Assembly (NCBI GenBank): GCA_022360315.1
Contig: JAKSDA010000307.1
Span: 36,711-100,710 of the forward strand
Origin: Pseudomonadota bacterium
GTDB taxonomy: Bacteria; Myxococcota_A; Polyangia; Haliangiales; Haliangiaceae
DNA: 64,000 nucleotides
Direction of reading: 5' to 3'
The position numbers were made by a program, and so were the translations under genes. Position 1 is the first letter of the stretch. Every line of letters begins with the position of its first letter. This document shows positions 30,374-39,700 of the stretch, in pieces. The notes under the pieces are model-generated. The model did no database searches. It was not told where the DNA came from and saw only the letters and a list, made by a program, of their open reading frames with translations.

Positions 30374-30415
30374 AACAGAATCACCCGTTTGATCTCCAAC
30401 CAACGTGTTCGGTTT

Positions 30416-30576
30416 AGAGCCGGTCCAAAAACCTCGGACCGAGCCAGAGCGACGAGGCGCGCCGCCAGTGGGTGAGCGAGGAGTGGAGAATACTGGGTGT
30501 ATTTGACCGACGAGCAAGCCCGCTGGCGGTGATGGATCGCCGCTCTGGCGACGCGGAGAGTTTTTGGACCGGCTCT
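30416..30576. mobile_element. MITE-like foldback element, copy 1
   Basis: The 161-bp element has terminal inverted repeats (AGAGCCGGTCCAAAAAC at the left, its complement at 30560-30576 with minor differences) and nested inner inverted repeats (GCCAGAGCGACGA with TCGCCGCTCTGGC, and CCGCCAGTGGG with CCCGCTGGCGG), so one strand can fold end to end. It is about 97% identical to 61036-61194, with four substitutions. AACAGAATCACC at 30374-30385 is also found just before copy 2. It encodes no protein I can support. Confidence 0.85.
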
Positions 30577-30719
30577 TAATGCGTCTCTGTTTGTGGTCGG
30601 GGACCTACCCGGATGCGGTCGGCTGGAATGTCGCGCCGCGAAGAGCATCTCGGTTATTGTCGAGCATCTTGCGGTTGGACTCGCCATCCCCGTCGGCCAC
30701 CCCGGGCCGCGCCGACCGG

Positions 30720-31721
30720 TTACCATTCGACTTCGACAGTTTTTTGGCTGCGCAGCGAAGATAGCGCGGCCTCGGCCAGGACCAGGGCGCAGCGGCCGTC
30801 TTGTGCGCTGGCGTCGGGCCCGGTATCGCCGACCAGGACCCGGGCGAAATGATCGAGTTCAGCCCGATACGCCGCCTGGTAGCGCTCGACAAAAAAATCG
30901 AGCAGTGTGTCGGTCGACAGTGCATCGGCCGATGAGCGCGTGACGGTCGTGGGCAGCGGGTTTCCGGCCTGCAGCATGCCCTGGGAGCCGAGCACTTCGA
31001 TGCGCTGATCGTAGCCATAGACGGCGCGGCGGCTGTTCTCGATGGTGCAGATGACCCCTTTCGCAGTGCGCATGGTAACCACTGCGGTATCGACATCGCC
31101 CGCCTGGGCAATGGCCGGATCGACCAGACAGCTCGCCGTGGCGTGCACAGAAACCGGTTCGTCGCCGAGCAACCAGCGCGCCATGTCGAAGTCGTGGATC
31201 ATCATATCGCGGAACAGACCACCCGATACAGCGATGTACTCCAAAGGTGGCGGATGAGGATCGCGGCTGGTGATCTTGACCAGTTCAATGGTGCCGATGT
31301 CTCCTCCGCGCATGCGCTGGCGCAACGCTGCAAAGTTGGGATCGAACCGGCGATTAAAACCGATCTGTAGCGGTACGTCGGTCTTGGCGACCTCGGCCAG
31401 GCAAGTGTCCACCCGTCCGAGATCGAGATCAATCGGCTTTTCGCACAAGATTCCCTTGCCAGCTCGCGCCGCCCGCACGATGAGATCGACGTGGGTATCG
31501 GTGGACGATGCGATGATCACGGCGTCCACCGCCGAGTCATCGATGGCCGCGGCAATGTCCGCAGTATGAGAAACGCCGTATGGTTCGGCCGCGGCGCCGG
31601 CGGCTTCCGCGCGGACATCGGCGACGCAATGCAGAACAAGGTCGGGGTGGACAACGACATTGCGAGCATGGATGACACCCATGCGTCCCGCGCCCACGAC
31701 AGTGACTCGTTTCCTGGTCAT
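30720..31721 (-). CDS. Gfo/Idh/MocA oxidoreductase, inositol 2-dehydrogenase-like
   Basis: The protein has 333 residues from the ATG at 31721, the start that places the Rossmann motif VVGAGRMGVIHARN at the N-terminus; the open frame further upstream only translates the 20-bp repeats. The catalytic signature CEKPIDLDL, the NRRFDPNF segment and DMMIHDFDMARWLLG match inositol 2-dehydrogenase (IolG), an NAD-dependent enzyme oxidising myo-inositol to scyllo-inosose. No other iol genes are nearby, so another sugar or polyol substrate is possible. It stands alone between a MITE copy and a repeat array. Confidence 0.88.
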   Translation of the reverse strand: MTRKRVTVVGAGRMGVIHARNVVVHPDLVLHCVADVRAEAAGAAAEPYGVSHTADIAAAIDDSAVDAVIIASSTDTHVDLIVRAARAGKGILCEKPIDLDLGRVDTCLAEVAKTDVPLQIGFNRRFDPNFAALRQRMRGGDIGTIELVKITSRDPHPPPLEYIAVSGGLFRDMMIHDFDMARWLLGDEPVSVHATASCLVDPAIAQAGDVDTAVVTMRTAKGVICTIENSRRAVYGYDQRIEVLGSQGMLQAGNPLPTTVTRSSADALSTDTLLDFFVERYQAAYRAELDHFARVLVGDTGPDASAQDGRCALVLAEAALSSLRSQKTVEVEW

Positions 31722-31760
31722 AATGTTCTCATACCCCGCCCAGTCCCCTGGGTCTACGTC

Positions 31761-31860
31761 GCACGGCGACTGGATCGGTCGCACGGCGACTGGATCGGTC
31801 GCACGGCGACTGGATCGGTCGCGCGGCGACTGGATCGGTCGCACGGCGACTGGAGTGGTC
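31761..31860. repeat. Five tandem 20-bp repeats
   Basis: The unit GCACGGCGACTGGATCGGTC occurs five times back to back, four copies identical or with a single change and the fifth with two or three. It lies in the divergent promoter space between the oxidoreductase (start 31721) and the lipoprotein (start 31964). There are no spacers, so it is not a CRISPR array. The 20-bp period is about two helical turns, which would suit cooperative protein binding. Confidence 0.95.
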
Positions 31861-31963
31861 CTGAACAAGAAACCGGTTCGCTGTACAGCCTGGCCCCGGC
31901 CCCGTGGATCTGATACAAGATGGCCGGCTCCTCGCCGAAATCATTCATCGTTCCGAGCAGGCT

Positions 31964-33274
31964 ATGCAACTGGTTTTACGCATACTCGTCCCTGTCCTGG
32001 CCGGTGGCACGCTACTATTCAGTTCGTGCAGCGGTCCGGCAAGTCGGACCGGGCAGGGTCGGCCAGACAACCGGGCAGCGCTCCCGGCGACGACCGCCAC
32101 CGATGCAGTTGTCGCCGCACCGACCGGTTATGTTCTCACCGACGCCCGGGTATTCGATCTTCACATCCCGCGCGATCTGTTCAGCCGCGACGGACGTCCC
32201 CTGGCACAGTATCCCGATATCGATTCGTGCCATATGCAGGGGGCATCGATCGCCGGGGACGACCTGATCCTGTCCTGTGTCCTCTACAACGAGCACGACC
32301 GCGCAACCCGCACCTACATCGGCAAGAGCTTTCTCCTCAAGACCCGCTTATGCGATGTCGTGGGCTGCCCAGGGACGAGCACTCCAACCTGGTCCATCGA
32401 CGAGATCACTGAGGAGATCCCGCCCCAGGACAGTCAGCGGATCACCAGACTGCTGCTGGGAAAAACCCGGTTAGAGCCGCGAGAGCGCTCGATCGTGCAT
32501 CTTTTGACTCATCCCTCGGGTCTCTTGCACGACGCCCGGCGCGGCGGCGTCTGGGTGAGCAATGCGGGCTACGCCGGAAATACCCGAGCACATCTCATGT
32601 TGCTCGATCCAGCGGATATCGGCTCGGGCTCGCTCGCCCGCGCCAAACGCAAAATCGTCGTCCCCGGTCGCCATACAAACTCGGTCGCCCTGGTAAATGA
32701 TCGCTACGCAGTGGCGCCAACCTGGGGCAGCCAGGACTGGACCGTGATCGATGTAGAGGATGGCCGGCGGCAGGTCACGTTTGCCAACCCGCTGGTCGGC
32801 ACGCGTGACCAGATCGACTATCAGGATTGCGTGCGATGGCCAGGACCCTACGTCGTATGCGGCGGTAACTGGTCTTTCGAAGCCGACCCTGCCCATCCGT
32901 ACACGCCGCTAGCCAAACAGAAGCTCAATGACCCCGAGCGCAACACAGTGCGAATGCGGGTTGGACGCATTCAAGTGCTGCGCTTCGACGTCGATCGTTT
33001 TCCCGAGGTAAACGTACAACTCGTCGGCTACTGGTCGGCTGTCCTGCCGGGCCGCGATTCACCCAGCACCGAACTGGGCGTCCGCAAATATCGCTATGAT
33101 CAAAACCGAAACAAAGTAATGCTGCTATATAACGATTACGGAGGTGGATATACGCTGCCCTTGACTCTCACTTACGAGGGCATGGCCATGGATGCAGCCA
33201 GGGAATATATATACTTCGTCCCCGCCGATCTGCCCGATGGCCGGCTGATCCGCATGCGTCTGACCAGAGAGTAA
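31964..33274 (+). CDS. Secreted lipoprotein, beta-propeller-like, function unknown
   Basis: The protein has 436 residues from the ATG at 31964, which gives a lipoprotein signal (LVPVLAGGTLLFSSCSGP); the frame starts further upstream at 31904 without signal-like sequence. The mature part is beta-rich with segments such as GGVWVSNAGYAGNTRAHLML, GSQDWTVIDVEDGR and TYEGMAMDAAREYIYFVPAD, consistent with a propeller. Cys pairs (DSCHMQG, LSCVLY, RLCDVVGCPG) may form disulfides. No catalytic motif is recognised. It is divergent from the oxidoreductase across the 20-bp repeat array. Confidence 0.65.
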   Translation: MQLVLRILVPVLAGGTLLFSSCSGPASRTGQGRPDNRAALPATTATDAVVAAPTGYVLTDARVFDLHIPRDLFSRDGRPLAQYPDIDSCHMQGASIAGDDLILSCVLYNEHDRATRTYIGKSFLLKTRLCDVVGCPGTSTPTWSIDEITEEIPPQDSQRITRLLLGKTRLEPRERSIVHLLTHPSGLLHDARRGGVWVSNAGYAGNTRAHLMLLDPADIGSGSLARAKRKIVVPGRHTNSVALVNDRYAVAPTWGSQDWTVIDVEDGRRQVTFANPLVGTRDQIDYQDCVRWPGPYVVCGGNWSFEADPAHPYTPLAKQKLNDPERNTVRMRVGRIQVLRFDVDRFPEVNVQLVGYWSAVLPGRDSPSTELGVRKYRYDQNRNKVMLLYNDYGGGYTLPLTLTYEGMAMDAAREYIYFVPADLPDGRLIRMRLTRE

Positions 33275-33928
33275 ATTGGCCAGAAGGGCTCGTGTCCGTG
33301 GACGGACATTGCCGGGCACTGCAAGCCTTTCCCCGGCCAGGCAATGCCGGCGTTTCATGTCACTGGCGTGAAACCCGGTCAGTTCGGCCACCTCGCCCTC
33401 GACTCCCCCCAATTCTGGCCATCTATCCCCATGCCGGCCTTGACCGGTGACCCGGGCATATTTCTCCGGTAAGACATCAGCATACCTGCATCGTAACTAC
33501 TCAATATTGCTTACCCCATACTGGTTTATCGGCCGGGCATCCTGGTACGGGTGCAGCAATACTGGTCTGACGGTACTGGCCCACGGTACTGTACTGGGTC
33601 CACTATCATGACCTCCACCGATCGAGTAGATTTGGCAGCAGTAGATTTGGCAGCAAATGTATGGTCTACCCGGGCTGCACGCCTCGGTTTAGCTAGCTGC
33701 GGGTTTGCCCATGGCTGGTCGATCAATAGAAGTCATCCAATCGATTAACCGTATTTGCCATGCTTGTGTCGTGTTCTGGGTTACATAAAAATGATCATGC
33801 TACGGCAATAAAGAGGCGGCCAAGGTTGATCGCGAGTATTCTGTGGATACTTGCTTTGTCAATCATTGCGATGCGTTGCATACTCATCTCCGGTGAGTCG
33901 AGTTATCACTGCGGCACAGGATGTTGCC
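33275..33928. other. Gene-free region with a short direct repeat
   Basis: No supported gene lies in these 650 bp. A 15-bp unit GTAGATTTGGCAGCA occurs twice in tandem at 33626-33655. Small inverted repeats near 33290-33340 (TGTCCGT with ACGGACA, and GCCGGG with CCCGGC) may end the lipoprotein transcript. Confidence 0.4.
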
Positions 33929-35104
33929 ATGGACCCCGCTGACGAGACGCAGCGCGAAGATGCGCGCCTAACCCGCGCTTTGCAACTATGTCGTTCCAGA
34001 GCGGAGAACATATCACCGCGCGAATACAAGCAGATGGTTGCGAGGCTGGCTGAAAGACTGGAAAATCCCGGGCAGCAAAATTTGTTCTACGCTCATGCGG
34101 ATGCCATTTATCAGGCAGCGCTCAACAAGCGTCTCGATAAGGAAATACAGCGCCTTCAAAACACTCTCATCGTGGTCTCCGAGGAGCTGCGTCTATTGCG
34201 CGATAACGCTCCATTGCTCAAGGGCATCGAGGATTGGGACCAGCCCGAGCTGGCAGAGGATATCGACGAATTGCCCACGGCCGAAGTCCCGGCATCGATC
34301 AGAAACAGCCTGGACGCCTTGATCGAGGAGATCCTCGATCTGCGCGAGGATGCAGAGGCGGCGTCCAGCGTGCAGAGCATGCTATTGCCACCGCAGCCGG
34401 TCGTGACCAATGAGGCGGCCCAGCTCGCCTCGTTCTACCGGCCCGCCGACTACTGCGGAGGCGATTGGTGGACCGCAGAAAGTCTACCTGGCAACAAACT
34501 GCTCATCGTGGTCGCCGATGTGACAGGTCATGGAACCTCGGCGGCCATTCTCACCGGGGTGGCCAAGGCAGCCTGTGATATCGCTGTAAGGGCGAATCCA
34601 CAGCTAACTTGTTCTGAGTTGCTCGAGCAGATGAACCGGGCGTTTTACCGAGTCGTGCAGAGTGAAGTCTTGATGACCTGTGTCGCTTCGATCATCGATC
34701 CGACCAAGCAGCAGATCAGTACGGCCAACGCCGGACATCCGTTTCCATACGTGCTTCAGCGGGGCGAAAATGGCAATGAGCTGCGCCAGATCGTGGTGCG
34801 GGGAAGCCATCTGGGGTCGACGCCAGACATGGAATTCGAAATCAAGACACAGCCGATCAACCCGGGCGATTTGCTGCTCTGGTACACCGACGGCGTCATT
34901 GATTGCGAGAGAAACGACGGCGACCCGTTCGGCGAGAGACGCCTGCGCACTGCGCTGCGTCAGAGCGAAGCATCGAATTCCGTGCAACTTCGCGACGAGC
35001 TGGTCGAACAAATGCGAGAATTCGCCAGTGATTCGATCGTATCCGATGATATCACGCTGATCGCTGGCACGGCTTTCCCGATGACCCGCGGCACCTCGGA
35101 GTAA
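33929..35104 (+). CDS. SpoIIE/RsbU-type PP2C serine phosphatase with coiled-coil N-terminus
   Basis: The protein has 391 residues from the ATG at 33929, preceded by AGGA; the open frame upstream is not conserved in character. Residues 1-160 are helical and charged, probably a coiled coil (QRLQNTLIVVSEELRLLRDN). The phosphatase domain follows with YCGGDWW, VADVTGHGTSAAI, NAGHPFPYVL, LLWYTDGVIDC and SDDITLIAG, so all metal-binding aspartates are present. Such phosphatases dephosphorylate anti-anti-sigma factors or other Ser-phosphorylated partners. No partner kinase or STAS protein is adjacent. Confidence 0.92.
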   Translation: MDPADETQREDARLTRALQLCRSRAENISPREYKQMVARLAERLENPGQQNLFYAHADAIYQAALNKRLDKEIQRLQNTLIVVSEELRLLRDNAPLLKGIEDWDQPELAEDIDELPTAEVPASIRNSLDALIEEILDLREDAEAASSVQSMLLPPQPVVTNEAAQLASFYRPADYCGGDWWTAESLPGNKLLIVVADVTGHGTSAAILTGVAKAACDIAVRANPQLTCSELLEQMNRAFYRVVQSEVLMTCVASIIDPTKQQISTANAGHPFPYVLQRGENGNELRQIVVRGSHLGSTPDMEFEIKTQPINPGDLLLWYTDGVIDCERNDGDPFGERRLRTALRQSEASNSVQLRDELVEQMREFASDSIVSDDITLIAGTAFPMTRGTSE

Positions 35105-35138
35105 ACGGCGGTCGGTTATTCGATCGGCCGAGCAGACC

Positions 35139-35870
35139 TCAATTCGCGGATCCGCACCGCACTGTGACGCGCCGGTTGGCTTTTCGGCCCGCGAGATTGG
35201 TATTCGGGTTGGCCGGTTCGGAGTCGCCCAGCCCCCGAACATCGATGCGTTGCACATCGAGATTGTACTTGTCGGCGAGTAGATCGCCCACTGCAGCGGC
35301 GCGTTCTCGGCTCAATTCGAGATTTTCCCGCGGATCCCCTGTTGAATCGGCATGGCCCTTGACGACAATGCGTCCGGGGCAGGCGTCGAGCTGTTTGACC
35401 AGCTGAGAGAGCTTTTTCCGCTTGATATAGACCGGGCGCGCGCTGCCGACTGCAAAACTCGCCGGGAACCGCCTCTCGGCGACAAACGCCTGGTCTGTTT
35501 GGGGCGGGGGACGTGTATCATCTGCACTGGCCTGGTTTGGTGGCGATGCCAGGTCTGGCTCGGATTCATCCGGAGCCGCAGCCGGCTCGGCGGTTGCCGC
35601 TGGCTTGGCAGCCGTGGCCGGCCTGGAGTCATCGGCACTGGCCGACGCCCCACCCCTCCCGGCCTGCTGCGCCGTGGCTGTCTTGTCGCCATCAGCCGCT
35701 TTGGCCACACTATCCATCTCGGCCCGGCTCGGCGCAGGTGGCGCTGCTGCCAGCTGCCCAGCTGGTGTGGAGTCGGACACGAGCCATCCTACAGCTGATG
35801 CTATCAATACCAAAGCGCTAACCAGTATCGCGTATATCCGATCGTCTTTTTGTGGGATTGGGGGCGTCAT
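35139..35870 (-). CDS. OmpA-C-domain peptidoglycan-binding protein
   Basis: The protein has 243 residues. GAGGTG precedes the ATG at 35870. Residues 12-32 form an N-terminal transmembrane anchor (YAILVSALVLIASAVGWLV), followed by a long Ala/Pro/Asp-rich linker (about 35-130). The C-terminal 110 residues are an OmpA/MotB-like domain: IVVKGHADSTGDPRENLELS, RAAAVGDLL, RIDVRGLGDSEPANPN, AGRKANRRV, with the Asp and Arg that bind diaminopimelate. It would tether the inner membrane to the cell wall. It is convergent with the SpoIIE phosphatase gene. Confidence 0.88.
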   Translation of the reverse strand: MTPPIPQKDDRIYAILVSALVLIASAVGWLVSDSTPAGQLAAAPPAPSRAEMDSVAKAADGDKTATAQQAGRGGASASADDSRPATAAKPAATAEPAAAPDESEPDLASPPNQASADDTRPPPQTDQAFVAERRFPASFAVGSARPVYIKRKKLSQLVKQLDACPGRIVVKGHADSTGDPRENLELSRERAAAVGDLLADKYNLDVQRIDVRGLGDSEPANPNTNLAGRKANRRVTVRCGSAN

Positions 35871-36414
35871 CGATCACCTCTATCAATACGTGTGTTGCTT
35901 GGCCAATCGCGATCACATAGTCTCTCTCGCAACAACTTGCCGCCTGGAGCCCGGGGCAGCAAACCGAGAGTGCCCGGTATTGGCAGTATCGAGGCCAGCT
36001 GTTTTCCGGTGGCTTTCCGCACAATTCGTGCGGAAATATTGCCAGCCGTGGCTGGCCAGGCGAACGACTACGCTGCGTGCTTTCAGACCAGTTTTGCCGA
36101 CAAGTAACTAACTAGCCGGAGCCCACTACTGCCCGCATCAGCGTCTGCCTGGTCGGCTTCCAGGCCTTTTTCCGACGGCTGGACTGGTCATCGACAGGAC
36201 AGTTCCGATAGCTCTCTGCCCCCTCGTCCGGTCCTCACCGCTTTTGGCCCGGGCACTCTCGTCGTGTTTCGAGCGTATGGAACTCGCTGCGGGCCTTATC
36301 GTGAACTCCGAATCTATGTGCCGCTACATACCGCCAAAACGAAACCGAGCCTCTCTTGGTCGCGTTGTTCGGCCGGCTGCAGCCCGTTCCGGGACGGCAT
36401 TGTCCAGGGATGGG
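35871..36414. other. Intergenic region with two adjacent hairpins
   Basis: No supported gene lies in these 540 bp. At 36014-36036 TTTCCGCAC pairs with GTGCGGAAA across AATTC, and at 36041-36056 GCCAGCC pairs with GGCTGGC. The two hairpins may end transcription from the right (amt) or act as processing sites. The rest shows nothing. Confidence 0.4.
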
Positions 36415-37956
36415 TTATCCAGCGTAAGGATCATGCGGCCCATATTCGTCTTCCGGTCCAGCCTCGTCGGCGAAGACATACTCTTCCGGATACGCGATCG
36501 CGCCGTGACATACCAGGTCGAGCCCTTCCACTTCTTGCTCTGGGGTAACTCGCAGCCCGATCGTTTTATCGACCGTTTTGAACACGATAAACGCGGTCGA
36601 GAATGTCCATGCAAAACACACCAGGATACCGATCAGCTGGGTGACAAGTTGACCGAAGGTGAAGCCTTCTATGTGGAAGATGGCTGCTGCTAGAGTGCCC
36701 CAGGCGCCGTTCACGCCGTGAACACTGATCGCTCCGCACGGATCGTCGACCCTGAACTTGTCGAAGAAGAGCACTGCGGCGAATACCAGGATACCGGCGA
36801 CAAAGCCGATCACGACTGCGCTCCAGGGGGCGACATTTGAGCACGGAGCTGTAATTGCCACCAATCCCGACAGAGCACCGTTGAACGTGATGCCCGCGTC
36901 GGGCTTGCCCATGTACCACCACGTCGCGCACATGGCGCCGATCGCACCAGAGGCTGCAGAGATGTTGGTGTTGACCGCGATCAGGGCCATGGCCTTGCCG
37001 GCACCGCCGAAAACCTCCGTATCACCACCCGTCACGCCTGTGGTACTGCCGGCATTGAACCCGAACCAGCCCATCCAAAGAATCATGACACCGAGAGCCG
37101 AAAGCGGCAGACTGTGTCCCACAATTGGATTGACGGTTCCATCTGGGTTGTACTTGCCAATTCTGGGACCGGCGACCATCGCCCCGGCCAGAGCCGCCCA
37201 ACCACCGACGCTGTGAACCACGGTAGAGCCGGCAAAGTCGATGAAACCCGGTAACCCGAGCTTGCTCAGTAGCCCACCATCGGGAGCCTCGAGCCAACCA
37301 CTGCCCCTGAACAGACCCCCCCAAGCCCAGCTGCCGAAGACCGGATAGATGAATCCGGTAATGAGGATCGTGTAGATGATGTAGGAGCGGAACTGGATAC
37401 GCTCGGCCACGGCACCCGACACGATGGTCGCCGCGGTTCCGGCGAATACAGTCTGGAAGAGCAGAAACGCATAGCTCCACGGCTCACTGCCGTAACCACT
37501 CAAGAAGAACCCCGTGGTACCAAACAAGCCGTTGGTTTCGCCGAACATCAAACCAAAGCCGACCGCCCAGAAGATGATCGCACCCAACGAGAAGTCGGTG
37601 AGGTTCTTCATGAGGATGTTCACGGCGTTCTTGGCCCGCGTGAATCCGGCCTCGACCATGCCGAAGCCTGCCTGCATCCAGAAGACCAGGATCGCCGCTA
37701 CTACAGTCCACAGAAAGTCGACCGGATAGGCGCCGCCAGCGCTGCTGATCGGTCCGGGAAGCTCCCTGGCTGCCGCTGCGTCCTGCTGGGCAAATGCGAC
37801 GAGCGGACTGCATAGGATCAACCCGATTGTCGCAGCACCAAGGCCCCAGCCCGCGATCGTCCGGACACCGCGGCGCCCGGATGTCCTGAGCACTGGCCCG
37901 CAGCGAACGTCACGGCCACCGTATCCGCTGTCTGATGGGAATATTCGAGCTCTCAT
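36415..37956 (-). CDS. amt: Ammonium transporter Amt
   Basis: The protein has 513 residues from the ATG at 37956, preceded by GGGAG at 7-8 bp; the ATG ten codons upstream has no ribosome-binding site. A signal-like segment (LGAATIGLILCSPLVAFAQQ) precedes eleven membrane helices. Amt signatures include DFAGSTVVHSVGGWAALAGA, with the twin-His pore pattern completed by AISVHGVNGAWGTLAAA, and MILWMGWFGFNAGS. It conducts ammonium across the inner membrane. No glnK gene is adjacent, and a short acidic tail (DEAGPEDEYGPHDPYAG) ends the protein. A barrel gene lies 258 bp upstream in the same direction. Confidence 0.96.
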   Translation of the reverse strand: MRARIFPSDSGYGGRDVRCGPVLRTSGRRGVRTIAGWGLGAATIGLILCSPLVAFAQQDAAAARELPGPISSAGGAYPVDFLWTVVAAILVFWMQAGFGMVEAGFTRAKNAVNILMKNLTDFSLGAIIFWAVGFGLMFGETNGLFGTTGFFLSGYGSEPWSYAFLLFQTVFAGTAATIVSGAVAERIQFRSYIIYTILITGFIYPVFGSWAWGGLFRGSGWLEAPDGGLLSKLGLPGFIDFAGSTVVHSVGGWAALAGAMVAGPRIGKYNPDGTVNPIVGHSLPLSALGVMILWMGWFGFNAGSTTGVTGGDTEVFGGAGKAMALIAVNTNISAASGAIGAMCATWWYMGKPDAGITFNGALSGLVAITAPCSNVAPWSAVVIGFVAGILVFAAVLFFDKFRVDDPCGAISVHGVNGAWGTLAAAIFHIEGFTFGQLVTQLIGILVCFAWTFSTAFIVFKTVDKTIGLRVTPEQEVEGLDLVCHGAIAYPEEYVFADEAGPEDEYGPHDPYAG

Positions 37957-38213
37957 GGTTTTGCTCCCATGAGTTTCAACACGCATTCACCGTGAAGAAA
38001 CTTGGTTACTGGTTGCGAAGAAAACGTGGGTACTGTACTGAGCGAAACGCCCGATTCGCCGTTGTTCGCAGCAGTGGACAATCAGTGCCGTAACGAGCAG
38101 CCTGGCTGCCCTCCTTGCAAATAGCTGGCGACGTACAAAATGAGTGCTGGCGCATTGTCACGAGGCCGCTTTGGCGAGTTTCATGGGCTAAACGCCAGTG
38201 CTGACCTTTCTGT

Positions 38214-38894
38214 CTACCAGGTACGGACAAAGGTGAAACGACCCGCAATGTTGTCACCACCTGTATCCTCGGTCTCGTAGCCGACAAATAGCCCGAGTGT
38301 ATTGTTGTTGCCGTAGCCGAGGTTGATACGCCCGCCGATGGGCAAACTGCTCACACCACTGTCAAATCCGTTCATCCCCTCTTCGCTGTTGAGCCGGTAG
38401 GTAATCTCGACCTGGGGGCCCACCGACACTTCATCGTTGACCTGGTAGAGGAAAAAATTGCGGGTGTAGAAGTCGTCGCCCGCCCCGTCGGCGAAAGGCG
38501 AATTGAAGAACAATTGCACCCACGATTCGAAGTAAAGCTTATCTTTACTGAAGATGGTAAAGAGCTGCGGCGCGATTAACGTCGTCACATCAGTGGACCC
38601 AAAGTCAAAGCCAATTCCGACCATGGGCGTGAGTGCAATATCGCCAAAACTCAAGGCAACTCCGATATCGAACTCCGCAAAGGTACCCACTACGTAGATG
38701 TCGGACGCAATGGCCAGATTCGCCACGTTATGGGTGGCGCCGAACCAGAACTGCGTACCGAGGCTGTCGGTATCGACCCGGAACCAGCCCGAGGTGGCCG
38801 CTTCCTCTTCGTGCGAATCAGCGCTGGCAACCGATACCGTGGCAATGGTCAACAAGGTAAAAGTAAGTGCCAATAGTGAAGCAGTACGTCGCAT
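38214..38894 (-). CDS. Outer-membrane beta-barrel protein
   Basis: The protein has 226 residues from the ATG at 38894, chosen because AGGAG precedes it by 6 bp and a clean signal peptide follows (LLALTFTLLTIATVSVASADS). The mature part is made of amphipathic strands (FAEFDIGVALSFGDIALTPM, YFESWVQLFFNSPF, EVSVGPQVEITYRL, NNTLGLFVGYETED) and ends in an aromatic residue (FTFVRTW), as barrels recognised by the BAM complex do. It is codirectional with amt and may supply small solutes such as ammonium, but this is only inferred from the position. Confidence 0.75.
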   Translation of the reverse strand: MRRTASLLALTFTLLTIATVSVASADSHEEEAATSGWFRVDTDSLGTQFWFGATHNVANLAIASDIYVVGTFAEFDIGVALSFGDIALTPMVGIGFDFGSTDVTTLIAPQLFTIFSKDKLYFESWVQLFFNSPFADGAGDDFYTRNFFLYQVNDEVSVGPQVEITYRLNSEEGMNGFDSGVSSLPIGGRINLGYGNNNTLGLFVGYETEDTGGDNIAGRFTFVRTW

Positions 38895-39700
38895 GGTAGT
38901 CTCCTTGTGAGTCATCATTCTCAGGCCGGAATGTACAGTAAATGAGCTCGGAATGTATAGTGGAAGCGCGAAATCAACACCGGCCGAAGGGTCGGAAAGC
39001 CGCACGTTCCACTCCGACTGCAGTAATGACTCAGCGCAGAATGGACTCACTTATATAAACCGCAAGATCGCTGCGGCCGACAGACGATGTACCACTACCC
39101 AGGCTGAAGTATTGGCTGCCAGACAGGTGTTATCAAACTCACCAATGAAAGAGCGGAAGATCTTTTCCGGCCAAAAACTCGATCGGCCACCTTTGACTGG
39201 ATAGGATTCGGGTGATTCGGTCATTTTGGTGATTCAGTGGTTTCTGCGTCTATCACTCGACAGCGGTCGGACTTCATCCGGCTGTTGTCTCGGGATAGCG
39301 GCGCGAGAATTACTGATCGACACGCCACTGCCCAACCGATGTTGCAATAAACAACAAACTAGACCGACGCTGGATACTCACCCTCATAACGATTAAACGG
39401 AAGACAGAAATTACCGGCAGAAATTGGCGAGCGGAGTTCATGACCGGCGAAGCAACTGGCTTTTTGTCGATCATCCGGCTCGATTCTAGCGCAGTGGTAC
39501 AACCGACCAGCCAACTAGCCCGGTTTTTTTGAATCGCATTATTCCCGACAGCATTGTCGCGAAAACGGCCGAGACCTATTGCAATCGTGTCAGACGCGGG
39601 TCTGGGCGAGACAACGAGCTCCGGCCAGCCAGTCATCCCACCTGGACTACTTGGACATATCCATGGACGCCTGCCCAGAGTCAGGTACGCCCGGCTACCG
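38895..39700. other. Gene-free region upstream of the barrel gene
   Basis: These 800 bp separate two leftward genes. No open frame with a domain or a convincing ribosome-binding site was found. The composition is less GC-rich than the coding regions. The part next to 38894 should hold the promoter of the barrel gene. Confidence 0.4.

Noticed and set aside
30022..30726. Minus-strand protein reading through MITE copy 1 (also seen in copy 2)
   Set aside because: The shared translation simply follows from the repeated DNA; the frame runs into unrelated sequence on both sides.
31761..31860. CRISPR array
   Set aside because: The 20-bp units are directly adjacent with no spacers and no cas genes are present.
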